From: Ensifer aridi
Lineage (GTDB): Bacteria > Pseudomonadota > Alphaproteobacteria > Rhizobiales > Rhizobiaceae
Length of the DNA stretch: 64,000 nt
Direction: 5' to 3'
NCBI RefSeq assembly: GCF_002078505.1
Contig: NZ_LUAV01000016.1
Location: 83,354 to 147,353 of the forward strand
Both the position numbers and the translations under genes were made by a program. Below the pieces are notes generated by a model, which made no database searches, was not told the origin of the DNA, and worked only from the letters and a program-made list of their open reading frames with translations. Shown in pieces: positions 20,707 to 29,990 of this stretch (the stretch's first letter is position 1; the number at the start of each line of letters is the position of its first letter).

Positions 20707-21000
20707 TCAAGCCTCCGGATTGTTGAAGACCCAGTTGTAGGCCTTGATCTCGACATTCGAGAAGAGCCCTGCCTTTGCATAAGGATCGGCCGCGGCGATC
20801 GCCTTCGCCGCCTCGAGCGTCTCAGCCTTGACGATCACCAGGCTCCCGGTCGGCTTGCCGTCCTCGCAGAGGAATGGTCCGGCGATCTTCAGAATGCCCT
20901 TTGCGTTGAGGTCGTTAAGATAGGCGAGGTGATCGGGCCGCGTGTCGAGCCTCAATTGCAGCGCGCCGGGCTTGTCCGTGCAGACGAGTGCGAAGAGCAT
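20707..21000 (-). CDS. YciI-like protein
   Basis: 97 residues, a ferredoxin-like alpha+beta fold. It starts MLFALVCTDKPGALQLR, with HLAYLNDLNAKGILKIAGPF and the Asp/His residues of the YciI family (DPYAKAGLFSNVEI). The family includes hydrolases and dehydrohalogenase-like enzymes, but most members have no known role. The ATG at 21000 is preceded by AGGAGGATCC (GGAGG). Tight spacing with gpsA and EVE indicates co-transcription. Confidence 0.88.
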   Translation of the reverse strand: MLFALVCTDKPGALQLRLDTRPDHLAYLNDLNAKGILKIAGPFLCEDGKPTGSLVIVKAETLEAAKAIAAADPYAKAGLFSNVEIKAYNWVFNNPEA

Positions 21001-21034
21001 GGATCCTCCTGAAGGCATTGTTCTTGGGTGCCGA

Positions 21035-22036
21035 TCATTCCTGGGTAATCGGCCGCGACATCAACTGTTCGAGAGCGGTGCGGACGTCGAGTTTGCCATC
21101 GATTATGGCGGCGACGGCTTGCGTGATCGGCATCTCGATGCCGAGATCCTGCGCCACGCGCGCCGCGACCGAGGCAGCAAAGGCACCCTCGACCAGCTCG
21201 CCCCGCTCGCCACCGGCGCGACCATTCTTGCCGAGCGCGATGCCGAAACGCAGGTTGCGCGACTGGTGGCTCGTCGCCGTCAACACGAGATCGCCGAGCC
21301 CCGAAAGACCGCGCACCGTGTCGGGCTCGCCGCCCTTGGCGACGATGAACCGCGACATTTCCGCAAGCCCCCGGGAGATCAGTGCGGCACGGGCCGAATC
21401 GCCGAGCCCCGCGCCTTCGACGATGCCGCAGGCAATCGCCAGCACGTTCTTGAGCGCACCGCCAAGCTGCACGCCGATGCGGTCCGTCGACGGGTAGAGG
21501 CGGAAGGTCGGTCCGGAGAGCGCGCCGGCAAGCGCCGCCGCCATATCGCCGTCCGGCGCCGCGATCACCATCGCCGTCGGAAGCCCGCTCGCGATATCGG
21601 CGGCAAAGCCCGGGCCGGAGAGCACGGCGGTCGGATGACCCGGCAATTCCTCGCCGAGCACGTCCGTGAGCAGCCTGCCAGTCGACTGTTCCAAACCCTT
21701 GGCGCAGGTGACGATCGTCGCATCGCTGCGGATCCGGGCGCCATAGCCGCGGGCCCCCGCTCTCTGCTCCTGCGAAGGCATGGCGAAGAGGACGATGTCG
21801 GCATCCGCGAGCACTGCGGCATCGGGGGAAAAGGCAAGGCCGGGGGGGAGGGAAATGCCGGGCAGAACCGCTTCGTTACGGCCCGTCCGGCGGCATTCCT
21901 CTGCCACTTCGGCCCGGCGCGCAAGCAGCGTGACCTTCGCTTTGTCCTTTGCGGCCGCGACGGCGGCAAGCGCGGTCCCGAAGGCACCCGCACCGACGAC
22001 GACGATCTTTGGCACGCTGTTCGAATTGCCGCTCAT
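21035..22036 (-). CDS. gpsA: Glycerol-3-phosphate dehydrogenase [NAD(P)+]
   Basis: 333 residues. It makes sn-glycerol-3-phosphate from dihydroxyacetone phosphate for phospholipid synthesis. The nucleotide fold [17 protein letters not shown], the [18 protein letters not shown] segment and [20 protein letters not shown] with the catalytic Lys are visible. [19 protein letters not shown] follows in the C-terminal helical domain. It lies 10 nt after tsaD, a gene order conserved in Rhizobiales. Confidence 0.96.
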   Translation of the reverse strand: MSGNSNSVPKIVVVGAGAFGTALAAVAAAKDKAKVTLLARRAEVAEECRRTGRNEAVLPGISLPPGLAFSPDAAVLADADIVLFAMPSQEQRAGARGYGARIRSDATIVTCAKGLEQSTGRLLTDVLGEELPGHPTAVLSGPGFAADIASGLPTAMVIAAPDGDMAAALAGALSGPTFRLYPSTDRIGVQLGGALKNVLAIACGIVEGAGLGDSARAALISRGLAEMSRFIVAKGGEPDTVRGLSGLGDLVLTATSHQSRNLRFGIALGKNGRAGGERGELVEGAFAASVAARVAQDLGIEMPITQAVAAIIDGKLDVRTALEQLMSRPITQE

Positions 22037-22046
22037 CTTCTGTCCA

Positions 22047-23144
22047 TCATGCCTTGGCGCCGCGTCTGCCGGAGCCGATCAATGCTTTGGCTTCCGCGTC
22101 GAGCGGCCAGCGCGAGCGTGGCGCCACATCGAGGCCGTCGGCCGGCAGGCCCGCCGCCAGGCGCTCCGCCCCCGCCCAGGCGATCATCGCCGCATTGTCG
22201 GTGCAGAGCTCAAGCGGCGGCGCGACGAAGCGGAAGCCGTGCTCGTCACAAAGCGCCTGCAGCGTCGCCCTGAGCGTCTGATTGGCGGCGACGCCGCCGG
22301 CGACGACAAGAGCGGGATGGTCGACGGCGGCAAACTCCGCCTTGAACCGCTTCAAGCCGCGCCCGACGCGATCCTTGAGCGTGCGCGAGATGGCGCGCTG
22401 GAAGGAGGCGCAGATGTCGGCGATGTCCTGTTCGCTCACCGGCTCCAGCGATTGCGCCGCCTGTCGCACCGCGGTCTTGAGGCCCGAGAAGGAGAAGTCG
22501 AGCCGCGCGTCGCCGACGAGCGGCCGCGGAAAATCGAAGCGTTCCGGATCTCCGCTGCTTGCCGCCCGCTCCACCGCCGGGCCACCCGGATAGGGAAGGC
22601 CGAGGAGCTTCGCCGTCTTGTCGAAGGCCTCGCCGAGTGCATCGTCGATCGTCGTGCCCCAGCGCTCGTAGTCGCCGACGCCCCTGACGAGGATCAGTTG
22701 CGTATGGCCGCCGGAGACGAGCAGCATCAGATAGGGAAAGGAAAGCCCGTCCGTCAGTCGCGCGGTCAGCGCATGGCCCTCGAGATGGTTGACGGCGTAG
22801 AGCGGCTTTCCAGTGGCGCGAGCGATCGCCTTGCCGGTCATCAGGCCGACGATGAGGCCGCCGATCAGACCGGGACCACTCGTTGCAGCGATCGCGTCGA
22901 TGTCCTTCAGAGTCACGCCGGCACGCAGCAGCGCCTCTTCGATCAGCGTGTCGAGCGCCTCGACATGGGCGCGCGCCGCGATCTCGGGCACGACGCCGCC
23001 ATAGGCGCTATGCTCTTCCAATTGGCTGAGCACGACGTCGCCGAGAATGCGGCCTCCCCCCTTCTCGTCGCGCAGCACGACCGAAGCCGCGGTTTCATCG
23101 CAGCTTGTCTCGATGCCGAGGATGCACAAGGGCGGGGACGTCAC
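22047..23144 (-). CDS. tsaD: tRNA N6-adenosine threonylcarbamoyltransferase
   Basis: 365 residues. With TsaB and TsaE it transfers threonylcarbamoyl to A37 of ANN-decoding tRNAs. The start [17 protein letters not shown] is the Kae1/TsaD family signature. Metal-binding His residues lie in [14 protein letters not shown] and [14 protein letters not shown], and [13 protein letters not shown] and [14 protein letters not shown] belong to the ASKHA fold. It is the first gene of the tsaD-gpsA operon and diverges from hemC, with a palindromic repeat between them. Confidence 0.97.
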   Translation of the reverse strand: MTSPPLCILGIETSCDETAASVVLRDEKGGGRILGDVVLSQLEEHSAYGGVVPEIAARAHVEALDTLIEEALLRAGVTLKDIDAIAATSGPGLIGGLIVGLMTGKAIARATGKPLYAVNHLEGHALTARLTDGLSFPYLMLLVSGGHTQLILVRGVGDYERWGTTIDDALGEAFDKTAKLLGLPYPGGPAVERAASSGDPERFDFPRPLVGDARLDFSFSGLKTAVRQAAQSLEPVSEQDIADICASFQRAISRTLKDRVGRGLKRFKAEFAAVDHPALVVAGGVAANQTLRATLQALCDEHGFRFVAPPLELCTDNAAMIAWAGAERLAAGLPADGLDVAPRSRWPLDAEAKALIGSGRRGAKA

Positions 23145-23197
23145 GTGCTATACTCAATGATTGCGGTCGCAGTGAAAGGTGGGTACACGAAACTCAT

Positions 23198-23297
23198 ACA
23201 GCGTCGTCCCGTGTTTCAGACGCACAAAGGACGCTGTAACGCTTTGAAGTGCTGCATAGTTTTATCCTTAAATCAGCCGATTTAAGGAACCATGCAG
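23198..23297 (+). repeat. Two-palindrome intergenic repeat (family also at 25013 and 63933)
   Basis: Stem 1: ACAGCGTC (23198-23205) with GACGCTGT (23230-23237), enclosing CACAAAG/CGTG remnants. Stem 2: CTGCAT (23252-23257) with ATGCAG (23292-23297), enclosing TCCTTAAATC-agcc-GATTTAAGGA. The same two modules occur in opposite orientation at 25013-25116. A mosaic element of the rhizobial intergenic type; it may act in mRNA stability or termination. Confidence 0.7.
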
Positions 23298-23316
23298 TAA
23301 CAACGGATGGCAAAGG

Positions 23317-24246
23317 ATGCAAACAAAACCTTTCCGCATCGGCACGCGCGGCAGCCCGCTGGCGCTGGCCCAGACTCATGAAACGCGCGACAGGCTCGCC
23401 GCCGCCCATGGTCTGCCGCCGGAAATGTTCGAGGTCGTCGTTCTTTCGACGAAGGGCGACCGAATCACCGACCGGCCGCTCTCGGAAATCGGCGGCAAGG
23501 GCCTTTTCACCGAGGAGCTGGAACAGCAGCTCCTGTCGGGCGAGCTCGATTTCGCGGTGCATTCGTCGAAGGACATGCCGACGAAGCTGCCCGACGGACT
23601 TTTCCTATCCGCCTTCCTGCCGCGCGAAGACATCCGCGATGCATTCATCGGCCGCACGGCCGCAAAGCTCGTGGACCTGCCGCAAGGCGCCACCGTCGGT
23701 TCGTCGTCGCTGCGTCGCCAGGCGCTGATCCGCAGGCTCCGACCCGACATCAACGTCATCACCTATCGCGGCCAGGTCGAGACGCGACTGCGCAAGCTCG
23801 CCGAAGGCCAGGTCGACGGCACGCTTCTCGCCTTCGCCGGGCTTAGGCGCCTAGGAATGACCGACGTGCCCACCGAACTCCTCGATCCGGAGGAATTCCC
23901 CCCGGCCCCGGCCCAGGGCGCGATCTGCATCGAGAGCCGCATCGGTGACCAGCGCGTCAACGCTCTCCTTGCCGCGATCGACGACCAGCGCACCCATGAG
24001 GCCGTTTTCTGCGAACGCGGCTTCCTCGCGACGCTCGACGGCTCGTGCCGCACACCGATCGCCGGCTACGCCCGATCCGACGGCACGCATATCCGCTTCT
24101 CTGGGATGATCCTGACGCCCGACGGCACGACCTGCCATCGGATTGCCATCGAGGGCAAGGCAGCCGATGCGACGGAGCTCGGCCGCAAGGCCGGCGAAGA
24201 GATCCGCGCCAAGGCCGGGCCGGGGTTCTTCTCTAGCTGGATCTGA
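23317..24246 (+). CDS. hemC: Hydroxymethylbilane synthase (porphobilinogen deaminase)
   Basis: 309 residues. It polymerises four porphobilinogens into hydroxymethylbilane in haem synthesis. Family features are [50 protein letters not shown] and, near residue 243, [15 protein letters not shown] with the Cys that holds the dipyrromethane cofactor. It heads a plus-strand hem operon with hemD 4 nt downstream. Confidence 0.98.
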   Translation: MQTKPFRIGTRGSPLALAQTHETRDRLAAAHGLPPEMFEVVVLSTKGDRITDRPLSEIGGKGLFTEELEQQLLSGELDFAVHSSKDMPTKLPDGLFLSAFLPREDIRDAFIGRTAAKLVDLPQGATVGSSSLRRQALIRRLRPDINVITYRGQVETRLRKLAEGQVDGTLLAFAGLRRLGMTDVPTELLDPEEFPPAPAQGAICIESRIGDQRVNALLAAIDDQRTHEAVFCERGFLATLDGSCRTPIAGYARSDGTHIRFSGMILTPDGTTCHRIAIEGKAADATELGRKAGEEIRAKAGPGFFSSWI

Positions 24247-24250
24247 ACCG

Positions 24251-24958
24251 ATGCGCGTGCTCGTCACCCGCCCGCAGCCGGCCGCCGAACGGACGGCGGC
24301 GAAGCTCCAGGCGATGGGGCACGCAGCGGTCATGCTGCCCCTGATGCGAGCGGAGCATTTCACGGGCGCCGTTCGGGCTGCATTGAATGAACGCCATGAT
24401 GCCATCGCGGTTACTAGCGCAGAGGCGATCCGCGTCCTCGGCGCGCTCGGCACCGCAATCGAACCGCATCTTACGGCGCCCCTTTTCGCGGTGGGCGAGG
24501 CGACCGCGAGAGCCGCTGCCGATCTCGGCTTTACCGACATCCGCACCGGACCTGGAACCGGCGAAGGGCTGGCGGACAAGATCGCCGCGCGCATGCGCGC
24601 GGGCGAGACGCTCATTTATCTCGCCGGCACGCCGCGCGTCGACGGCCTCGAACAAGGCCTGCGCGACCGTCAGATCGACTATGTCACGGTCGAATGCTAC
24701 CGGATGGTGCCCGTCACCTATCGGCCGGACACGCTGGCCGATCTCGTCGGCTCCGGAGCGTTCGATGCGGTGCTCATCTATTCGCGCGAGACCGCGCGCC
24801 GTTTCGTCTCCGTTCTCCACGAAAGCGGCCTCGATGCCGCGGCTTTCGCCTCACGTTATCTTTGCCTGAGCCCTTCGGCCAGGGAGGCTCTCCCGAGTAG
24901 CGTTGCCGTCGAGGTGGCCGCGACACCTGACGAAGAAAGCCTTTTCCGCCTCCTATGA
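24251..24958 (+). CDS. hemD: Uroporphyrinogen-III synthase
   Basis: 235 residues. It cyclises hydroxymethylbilane to uroporphyrinogen III. This family diverges widely, but MRVLVTRPQPAAERTAAKLQ, IAVTSAEAIRVLGAL, LIYLAGTPRVDGLEQGL and FDAVLIYSRETARRFV are characteristic, and hemC lies only 4 nt upstream. The ATG at 24251 follows the hemC stop directly. Confidence 0.94.
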   Translation: MRVLVTRPQPAAERTAAKLQAMGHAAVMLPLMRAEHFTGAVRAALNERHDAIAVTSAEAIRVLGALGTAIEPHLTAPLFAVGEATARAAADLGFTDIRTGPGTGEGLADKIAARMRAGETLIYLAGTPRVDGLEQGLRDRQIDYVTVECYRMVPVTYRPDTLADLVGSGAFDAVLIYSRETARRFVSVLHESGLDAAAFASRYLCLSPSAREALPSSVAVEVAATPDEESLFRLL

Positions 24959-25012
24959 GACGGGATCAACAAAGTCGGCATCGGATTCGCGCCCGCACCG
25001 GATGCGGGACTA

Positions 25013-25116
25013 CTGCATGTTTCCTCACATCGTTGCCGATTTAAGGACAAAAACATTCAGCAATTCAAAGGGCTACAGCGTCCTTTGTGCATCTGAAAAG
25101 ACGCACGGAGCAGTAG
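25013..25116 (-). repeat. Two-palindrome intergenic repeat, second copy
   Basis: Stem CTGCAT...ATTCAG (25013-25060, inner CCGATTTAAGGA) and stem CTACAGCGTCC...CAGTAG (25073-25116, loop CATCTGAAAAGACGCACGG). It carries the same modules as 23198-23297 in the opposite orientation, so two inverted copies flank hemC-hemD. Confidence 0.65.
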
Positions 25117-25272
25117 GATCATCTGAGGCAATTCCTCTAAAAAGGGGAGGCAGGGACTTTCCCCGCCCGATTTCCCTGACTAGGTTTGGCTTTAGAGGGA
25201 TGAGGAGAACCGCCGGCATCCTGCTCCGACTGGACATGCTGCCCGCGGGCAACAAAACGGTAAGAGGTCACC

Positions 25273-26538
25273 ATGGTATCGGAAAAGCCGCCGCGCCGCT
25301 CGAAATCCGAGAAGGAACCGCTGACGATCGACCTTGAGGCGGAAAGAACCGTGACCGAAGAAACGGAATCCATCGCCAACCGGGATTCTGTGACGGATGA
25401 ACCGGCGGATATTTCGGCACACCAGATGTCCGAGGCGGGCGAGGCTGAGCCGCGCGAGAGTGAGGCTGTAGAGGCAGAGGCGAAAGAGGAGGCCGAGGAG
25501 GCGCGGGCCGATGCGGCCGCTGCCGCCTTCGACGAGGAGCCTCCGCACCTGAGCAACGATGCCGTGCCGGAACCGAAGAGAAGGCAGACGACGAGCGCCG
25601 GTGCGCTTGCCGCCGGTATCTTCGGCGGTCTCGTTGCGCTCGCCGGCGCCGGCGTGCTGCAATATGCCGGCTACATACCGGCGCTGGGACCGGAGCGGGT
25701 GAACCTCGACCAAGGCCTCGCGAGCGAGATCGAGGCAATCAAGGCCGAGCTCCAGTCAAGACCGGCCCCGGCGGCGGTGGACGTGGCACCGCTGGAGAGC
25801 CGCCTCGCCGCCCTGGAACAGGCGGCTCGTGAGCCTGGCGCTTCTGCGGCTGGCGCTCCGGAGGTAACGGCACTCGAAGCGCAGGTCGCCAAACTCACCG
25901 AGGAAATCGCCGCCTTGAAAACCGATCTTGCCGATGCACGCCAGTCGGTGGATGCCGCAAGGGCGGAACTCTCCGGTCGTATCGACCAGGCGGAACAGAA
26001 ACTCGCCGAGCCGGTGAACGATATCGAGATGGCGAGGGCTGTCGCCGTCACCGCGCTCAAGACGGCGATCGACCGCGGCGGGCCTTTCCTCGCCGAACTC
26101 GACGCACTGCGCAGCATTGCGCCGGAGGACGCGGCGGTGAAGGATCTCGCCGAAGTCGCCGCAACCGGCGTCGCCACGCGCAAAGAGCTGCGGGAGACCT
26201 TTCCCGCGACGGCGGATGCCATGCTCGATGCGCTCAACCAGCCCGATCCCAACGAGGGCATCTTCGCCCGCCTGATGTCCAGCGCCATGTCGGGCATTCG
26301 CGTGCGTCCTGTCGGCAGCGTCGAGGGAGACACGCCGGAGGCGGTGATCGCGCGCATCGAGGACAAGCTCAACAACGGCGATCTCAAGGGCGCATCGCTG
26401 GAATGGGCGGGCCTTCCCGCGCCGGCGAAAGCCGCCGGGCTGGATTTCAAGGAGAAGCTCGACCGGAGGCTCGGCGTCGAGACCGTCATCGACGCGGCCG
26501 TGGCCCAGACCATGACGCGAACCGGCACACAGGGCTAG
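25273..26538 (+). CDS. Alphaproteobacterial Mic60/mitofilin-like membrane protein
   Basis: 421 residues. An acidic, disordered N-terminal tail (about 1-105) precedes a single membrane helix near 108-134 (AAGIFGGLVALAGAGVLQYAG). A long coiled coil (145-265) follows, then a helical C-terminal domain ending GLDFKEKLDRRLGVETVIDAA, which corresponds to the mitofilin signature. Mitochondrial Mic60 shapes cristae junctions, and alphaproteobacterial homologues next to hem genes shape intracytoplasmic membranes; that is family knowledge. Its position between hemD and the hemY-like gene is the conserved context. Preceded by a TCACC-ATG start. Confidence 0.82.
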   Translation: MVSEKPPRRSKSEKEPLTIDLEAERTVTEETESIANRDSVTDEPADISAHQMSEAGEAEPRESEAVEAEAKEEAEEARADAAAAAFDEEPPHLSNDAVPEPKRRQTTSAGALAAGIFGGLVALAGAGVLQYAGYIPALGPERVNLDQGLASEIEAIKAELQSRPAPAAVDVAPLESRLAALEQAAREPGASAAGAPEVTALEAQVAKLTEEIAALKTDLADARQSVDAARAELSGRIDQAEQKLAEPVNDIEMARAVAVTALKTAIDRGGPFLAELDALRSIAPEDAAVKDLAEVAATGVATRKELRETFPATADAMLDALNQPDPNEGIFARLMSSAMSGIRVRPVGSVEGDTPEAVIARIEDKLNNGDLKGASLEWAGLPAPAKAAGLDFKEKLDRRLGVETVIDAAVAQTMTRTGTQG

Positions 26539-26558
26539 GGACAGGGAAAGAAGACGAA

Positions 26559-28139
26559 ATGATCCGGATATTGTTCTTCATCCTCCTTATCCTCGGCCTC
26601 GCCCTCGGCTTTGCCTGGCTTGCGGATCGTCCCGGGGAATTGTCTCTGATCTGGCAGGGCCAGCGCATCGAAATGAGCCTGATGCGCGCCGCCTCGATCC
26701 TGATTTCTCTCTTTGCCGCGGTCCTGATCGTCGTCTGGCTGATCCGTGCGATCTGGCTATCGCCCCACACCGTGACCCGTTATTTTCGCGCCCGCAAGCG
26801 CGATCGCGGCTACCAGGCGCTGTCGACCGGCCTGATCGCTGCCGGTGCCGGCAATGCCAATATCGCTCGCAAGATGGCGGCGCGCTCGCGCAGCCTGATC
26901 AGTGCCGACCAGGAGCCGCTCATCCATCTCCTGGAGGCGCAGACCGCCCTCATCGAAGGCAAGTACGACGATGCGCGCAAGAAATTCGAGCTGATGGCGG
27001 ACGATCCCGAAACACGCGAGCTCGGTTTGCGTGGGCTCTACCTCGAAGCCAGGCGGCTCGGTGCCAACGAGGCGGCCCGGCAATATGCCGAGCGCGCCGC
27101 CGAAAAGGCACCGCACCTCACATGGGCGACCTTGGCCACGCTGGATCATCGCAGTCAGGCCGGTCAGTGGGACGAAGCGATCCGGCTTCTCGACCAGAGC
27201 CGTGCCGCCCACGTGCTCGAAAAAAAGGAGGTGGATCGTAAGAAGGCGGTGCTCTTGACCGCACGCGCGATGGAGAGGTTCGACGGTGATCCGAAATCGG
27301 CTCGCGATGACGCGCTGGCGGCGCTCAAACTCGACGACCGGTTGATCCCGGCCGCACTCGTTGCCGCCAAGGCGCTGTTTCGCGAGGACAATCTGCGCAA
27401 GGGCGCCTCGATCCTCGAACGGATTTGGAAGCTAGATCCGCATCCCGATATAGCCCGCATCTATGTGCGGGCACGCGGCGGCGATTCCGCCATCGACCGG
27501 TTGAAGCGCGCGAAGAAGCTCGAATCGCTGCGAAGCAACAATGCCGTGGCGCTGGCCACGGTCGCCGAAGCGGCACTCGAGGCGCGCGACCTCCCGCTCG
27601 CCCGAGCAAAGGCGGAGGCTGCCGCCCGGCTGGAGCCGACCGAGAGCATCTTCCTGCTGCTCGCGGATGTCGAGGAAGCCGATACCGGCGACGAGGGCCG
27701 CATCCGCTACTGGATGGCGCAGGCGCTGAAGAGTCCGCGCGATCCGGCCTGGACCGCCGATGGCGTCACCTCGCCGGGCTGGCTACCGGTCTCGCCGGTC
27801 AGTGGCCGGCTTGACGCCTTCGAATGGAAGGCGCCGCCCTCGCAGCTTTCGGCCGCGGAGGACGGTCATCTGAACGCCGAGGAGGCGATCCGTAGCCTGC
27901 CGCCCGTGTCGCCCACGTCGCCCATATCGTCGCCCGCGCAGCACACAACGCCGGTGACGCCGGAGCCGACGCCCGCCAAGGAAGCCGAAGCCGCGCGCGA
28001 CGCGACGATCCGGGTTCCTGAACGAAGGGAGCAGACGGAGGAGCCGCCGGATCCCTTCTTCGGCCGGCCGCCGGACGATCCGGGTGTGCGCGACCCTGCA
28101 TCCGCGGAAAAGGACAAGGCCGGCTTCCGGCTGTTCTGA
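26559..28139 (+). CDS. HemY-like TPR membrane protein
   Basis: 526 residues. It starts MIRILFFILLILGLALGFAW, has a second membrane segment near 45-66 (ASILISLFAAVLIVVWLIRAIW), then the HemY N-terminal domain and several TPR-like helical pairs (LIHLLEAQTALIEGKYDDA onwards). A Pro-rich, low-complexity tail runs from about residue 440 to the end. HemY proteins accompany hemCD but have no proven enzymatic role; this is not protoporphyrinogen oxidase HemY of Gram-positives. It lies 20 nt after the Mic60-like gene. An upstream open extension is rejected in favour of the ATG at 26559. Confidence 0.88.
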   Translation: MIRILFFILLILGLALGFAWLADRPGELSLIWQGQRIEMSLMRAASILISLFAAVLIVVWLIRAIWLSPHTVTRYFRARKRDRGYQALSTGLIAAGAGNANIARKMAARSRSLISADQEPLIHLLEAQTALIEGKYDDARKKFELMADDPETRELGLRGLYLEARRLGANEAARQYAERAAEKAPHLTWATLATLDHRSQAGQWDEAIRLLDQSRAAHVLEKKEVDRKKAVLLTARAMERFDGDPKSARDDALAALKLDDRLIPAALVAAKALFREDNLRKGASILERIWKLDPHPDIARIYVRARGGDSAIDRLKRAKKLESLRSNNAVALATVAEAALEARDLPLARAKAEAAARLEPTESIFLLLADVEEADTGDEGRIRYWMAQALKSPRDPAWTADGVTSPGWLPVSPVSGRLDAFEWKAPPSQLSAAEDGHLNAEEAIRSLPPVSPTSPISSPAQHTTPVTPEPTPAKEAEAARDATIRVPERREQTEEPPDPFFGRPPDDPGVRDPASAEKDKAGFRLF

Positions 28140-28170
28140 GTTGATATTTCGATTGGGCTGGCGACGGGAC

Positions 28171-28653
28171 ATGTTTGAACGGTTTAAGGTGTTTCTCGAA
28201 GAGCTGACGGGCTCGACGGCGCGGATTGACAAGGACGATCCGCGTGTGGCGGTGATCGGGCTCTGTTTTCAGGTCATGGAGGCGGATGGCGCGGTTCGCG
28301 CCTCGGAGCGCCGCAAGATGCGCGAGCTCATCAAGTCGCATTACAAGCTCGACGACGCCGCCCTTAACGCGCTCGTTGCAGCCGGCGAGACCGCCGAGAG
28401 CGAGGCGATCGACTTCTACCGGTTCACCTCCGAGATCAAACGCCATCTTTCGGAGGAGCAACGGGTCGAGCTCGTCGGCATGCTGTGGGAGATCGTCTAC
28501 GCCGACGGCAAGCGCAGCGAGATGGAAGACCATGCGATCTGGCGGATCGCCGATCTTCTCGGCGTCTCCGGGCGCGACCGGCTCTTGAAACGGCAGGAGG
28601 CAGCGGCCAAGATCGATCTCGAGGAGGAGAGCGAGGCGCAACAGGAAAGCTGA
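28171..28653 (+). CDS. TerB-like / DjlA N-terminal-like protein
   Basis: 160 residues. A small all-helical protein of the TerB/COG4103 type, with the acidic helix VIGLCFQVMEADGAVRASERRKM and its repeat-like counterpart LVGMLWEIVYADGKRSEMEDH. These paired DGxxxxxE stretches probably bind metal. The start MFERFKVFLEELTG is preceded by a GACGGGAC site. It lies between the HemY-like gene and the amidotransferase gene, with 2 nt to the latter. Function is not known. Confidence 0.85.
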   Translation: MFERFKVFLEELTGSTARIDKDDPRVAVIGLCFQVMEADGAVRASERRKMRELIKSHYKLDDAALNALVAAGETAESEAIDFYRFTSEIKRHLSEEQRVELVGMLWEIVYADGKRSEMEDHAIWRIADLLGVSGRDRLLKRQEAAAKIDLEEESEAQQES

Positions 28654-28655
28654 CG

Positions 28656-29387
28656 ATGCCGCAAGAGGCCCGCGACGCCAAAAGACCCATCCTCATAGTG
28701 CTCCACCAGGAGCGGTCGAGTGCTGGCCGCGTCGGTCACATTTTGCAGCAGAAGGGCTTTCCTCTCGATATCCGCCGCCCCGCCTTGGGCGACGAGCTGC
28801 CGCCGACGCTCGAAGGCCATTCCGGCACGATCATCTTCGGCGGGCCTATGAGCGCGAACGACGAGGAGGAATTCGTCCGCCGCGAGATCGACTGGCTGTC
28901 GGTGCCGCTTCTCGAAAACAAGCCCTATCTCGGCATCTGCCTCGGGGCGCAGATGCTCGCTCGCAATCTGGGCGGCAAGGTCGCGCCCCACCACGAGGGC
29001 ATGACGGAAATCGGCTGGTATCCGCTGAAGGCCACGGAGGCCGGCAAGGCACTGATGGACTGGCCGGCCATGGTTTATCATTTTCACCGCGAGGGCTTCG
29101 ACCTGCCCAAGGGCGCCGAGCTGCTGGCAACCGGCGACACCTATCCGAACCAGGCCTTCCGCTACGGCGAGAACGCCTGGGGCATTCAGTTCCATGGTGA
29201 ATTGACGCGCGCGATGATGCACCGCTGGGTGGTCCACGGCGCCCACCGCTTCGTGCTTCCGGGCGCGCAGATGGGCAAAGCCCATCTGGAGGGCCGGATG
29301 CTTCACGACCATCCGTTGCGGACCTGGATGGAGAGTTTTCTCGAGCTGATCTTCTTGCGCGGCGGGGATGCTCGCCCCTCGCCCTGA
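28656..29387 (+). CDS. Class I glutamine amidotransferase-like protein (GMP synthase type)
   Basis: 243 residues. The catalytic Cys lies in the nucleophile elbow YLGICLGAQMLARNLGG (about 88-104). The oxyanion region GTIIFGGPMSAND precedes it, and the Cys-His-Glu triad is completed by the IQFHGE stretch near 182-187. Stand-alone proteins of this type are related to GuaA's amidotransferase half; some act on gamma-glutamyl compounds. The start ATG lies 2 nt after the TerB-like stop, so the two are co-transcribed. The C-terminal tail runs towards a repeat-rich gap (29388-29587). Confidence 0.9.
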   Translation: MPQEARDAKRPILIVLHQERSSAGRVGHILQQKGFPLDIRRPALGDELPPTLEGHSGTIIFGGPMSANDEEEFVRREIDWLSVPLLENKPYLGICLGAQMLARNLGGKVAPHHEGMTEIGWYPLKATEAGKALMDWPAMVYHFHREGFDLPKGAELLATGDTYPNQAFRYGENAWGIQFHGELTRAMMHRWVVHGAHRFVLPGAQMGKAHLEGRMLHDHPLRTWMESFLELIFLRGGDARPSP

Positions 29388-29587
29388 CCCTCTCCCCGCA
29401 GGCGGTAAGGGGAATTGGCCGTCCGCCGCGAGTCGCTTTCGTCCCGTTTGCGGGAGAAGATCGCGGCAGCAGGACGAGGGCGCTTCCCGCCCTCGCCATT
29501 AAACATGATCGTGCGAGGCGTAGCGGCGTACTTGCCCGTTTAGTTTCCAATGTCTACATGTCTGTCGACAATGAATTGGAGACGGGC

Positions 29588-29881
29588 ATGCTTGCTGTCA
29601 TCGGCACCTTGAATTTCATCATCAACATCGCGTGGTTTCTGATCATCGCCTCGGCCATCTTTTCCTGGCTCTATGCGTTCAACGTGATCAACGTGAACAA
29701 TCAGGCGATCAACATGATCGGCCGTTCGCTCTATCAGCTCACCGAACCGCTCTACAGGCCGATCCGTCGCGTGCTGCCGGACCTGGGCGGAGTCGATCTT
29801 TCTCCGCTCGTGGTGCTGGTGATCCTCTATTTCATCCAGCTCTTCCTGAATACGACGATCGCTCCGGCCCTCATCCGCTAG
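29588..29881 (+). CDS. YggT-family membrane protein
   Basis: About 97 residues. Two hydrophobic segments (IINIAWFLIIASAIFSWLYAF and PLVVLVILYFIQLFL) flank the family loop LYQLTEPLYRPIRRVLPDLGG. YggT proteins are inner-membrane proteins implicated in osmotic stress and linked to SepF in other phyla. The ATG at 29588 with GGAGACGGG upstream gives the normal length; an ATG 30 nt earlier is less likely. It precedes the DUF167 gene, a common pairing. Confidence 0.88.
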   Translation: MLAVIGTLNFIINIAWFLIIASAIFSWLYAFNVINVNNQAINMIGRSLYQLTEPLYRPIRRVLPDLGGVDLSPLVVLVILYFIQLFLNTTIAPALIR

Positions 29882-29990
29882 ATCACGATGAATTTTGGTC
29901 GGTTCGACCAAAATTCATGAACGTGATCGCTTCTAAGGAGTGAGAGCGGGATGCGGGCGGAAAACCGCACACAATTTTCCTCATCCCGCT
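29881..29990 (+). repeat. RIME-like element with two palindromes
   Basis: 110 bp. Palindrome 1 (29881-29928) has arms GATCAC/GTGATC and inner GAATTTTGGTCG...CGACCAAAATTC. Palindrome 2 (29945-29990) has arms AGCGGGATG/CATCCCGCT and inner GCGGAAAACCGC. The size and two-palindrome layout match Rhizobium-specific intergenic mosaic elements. The second half recurs at 13679-13725. The ATG of the next gene lies inside palindrome 2. Confidence 0.85.
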
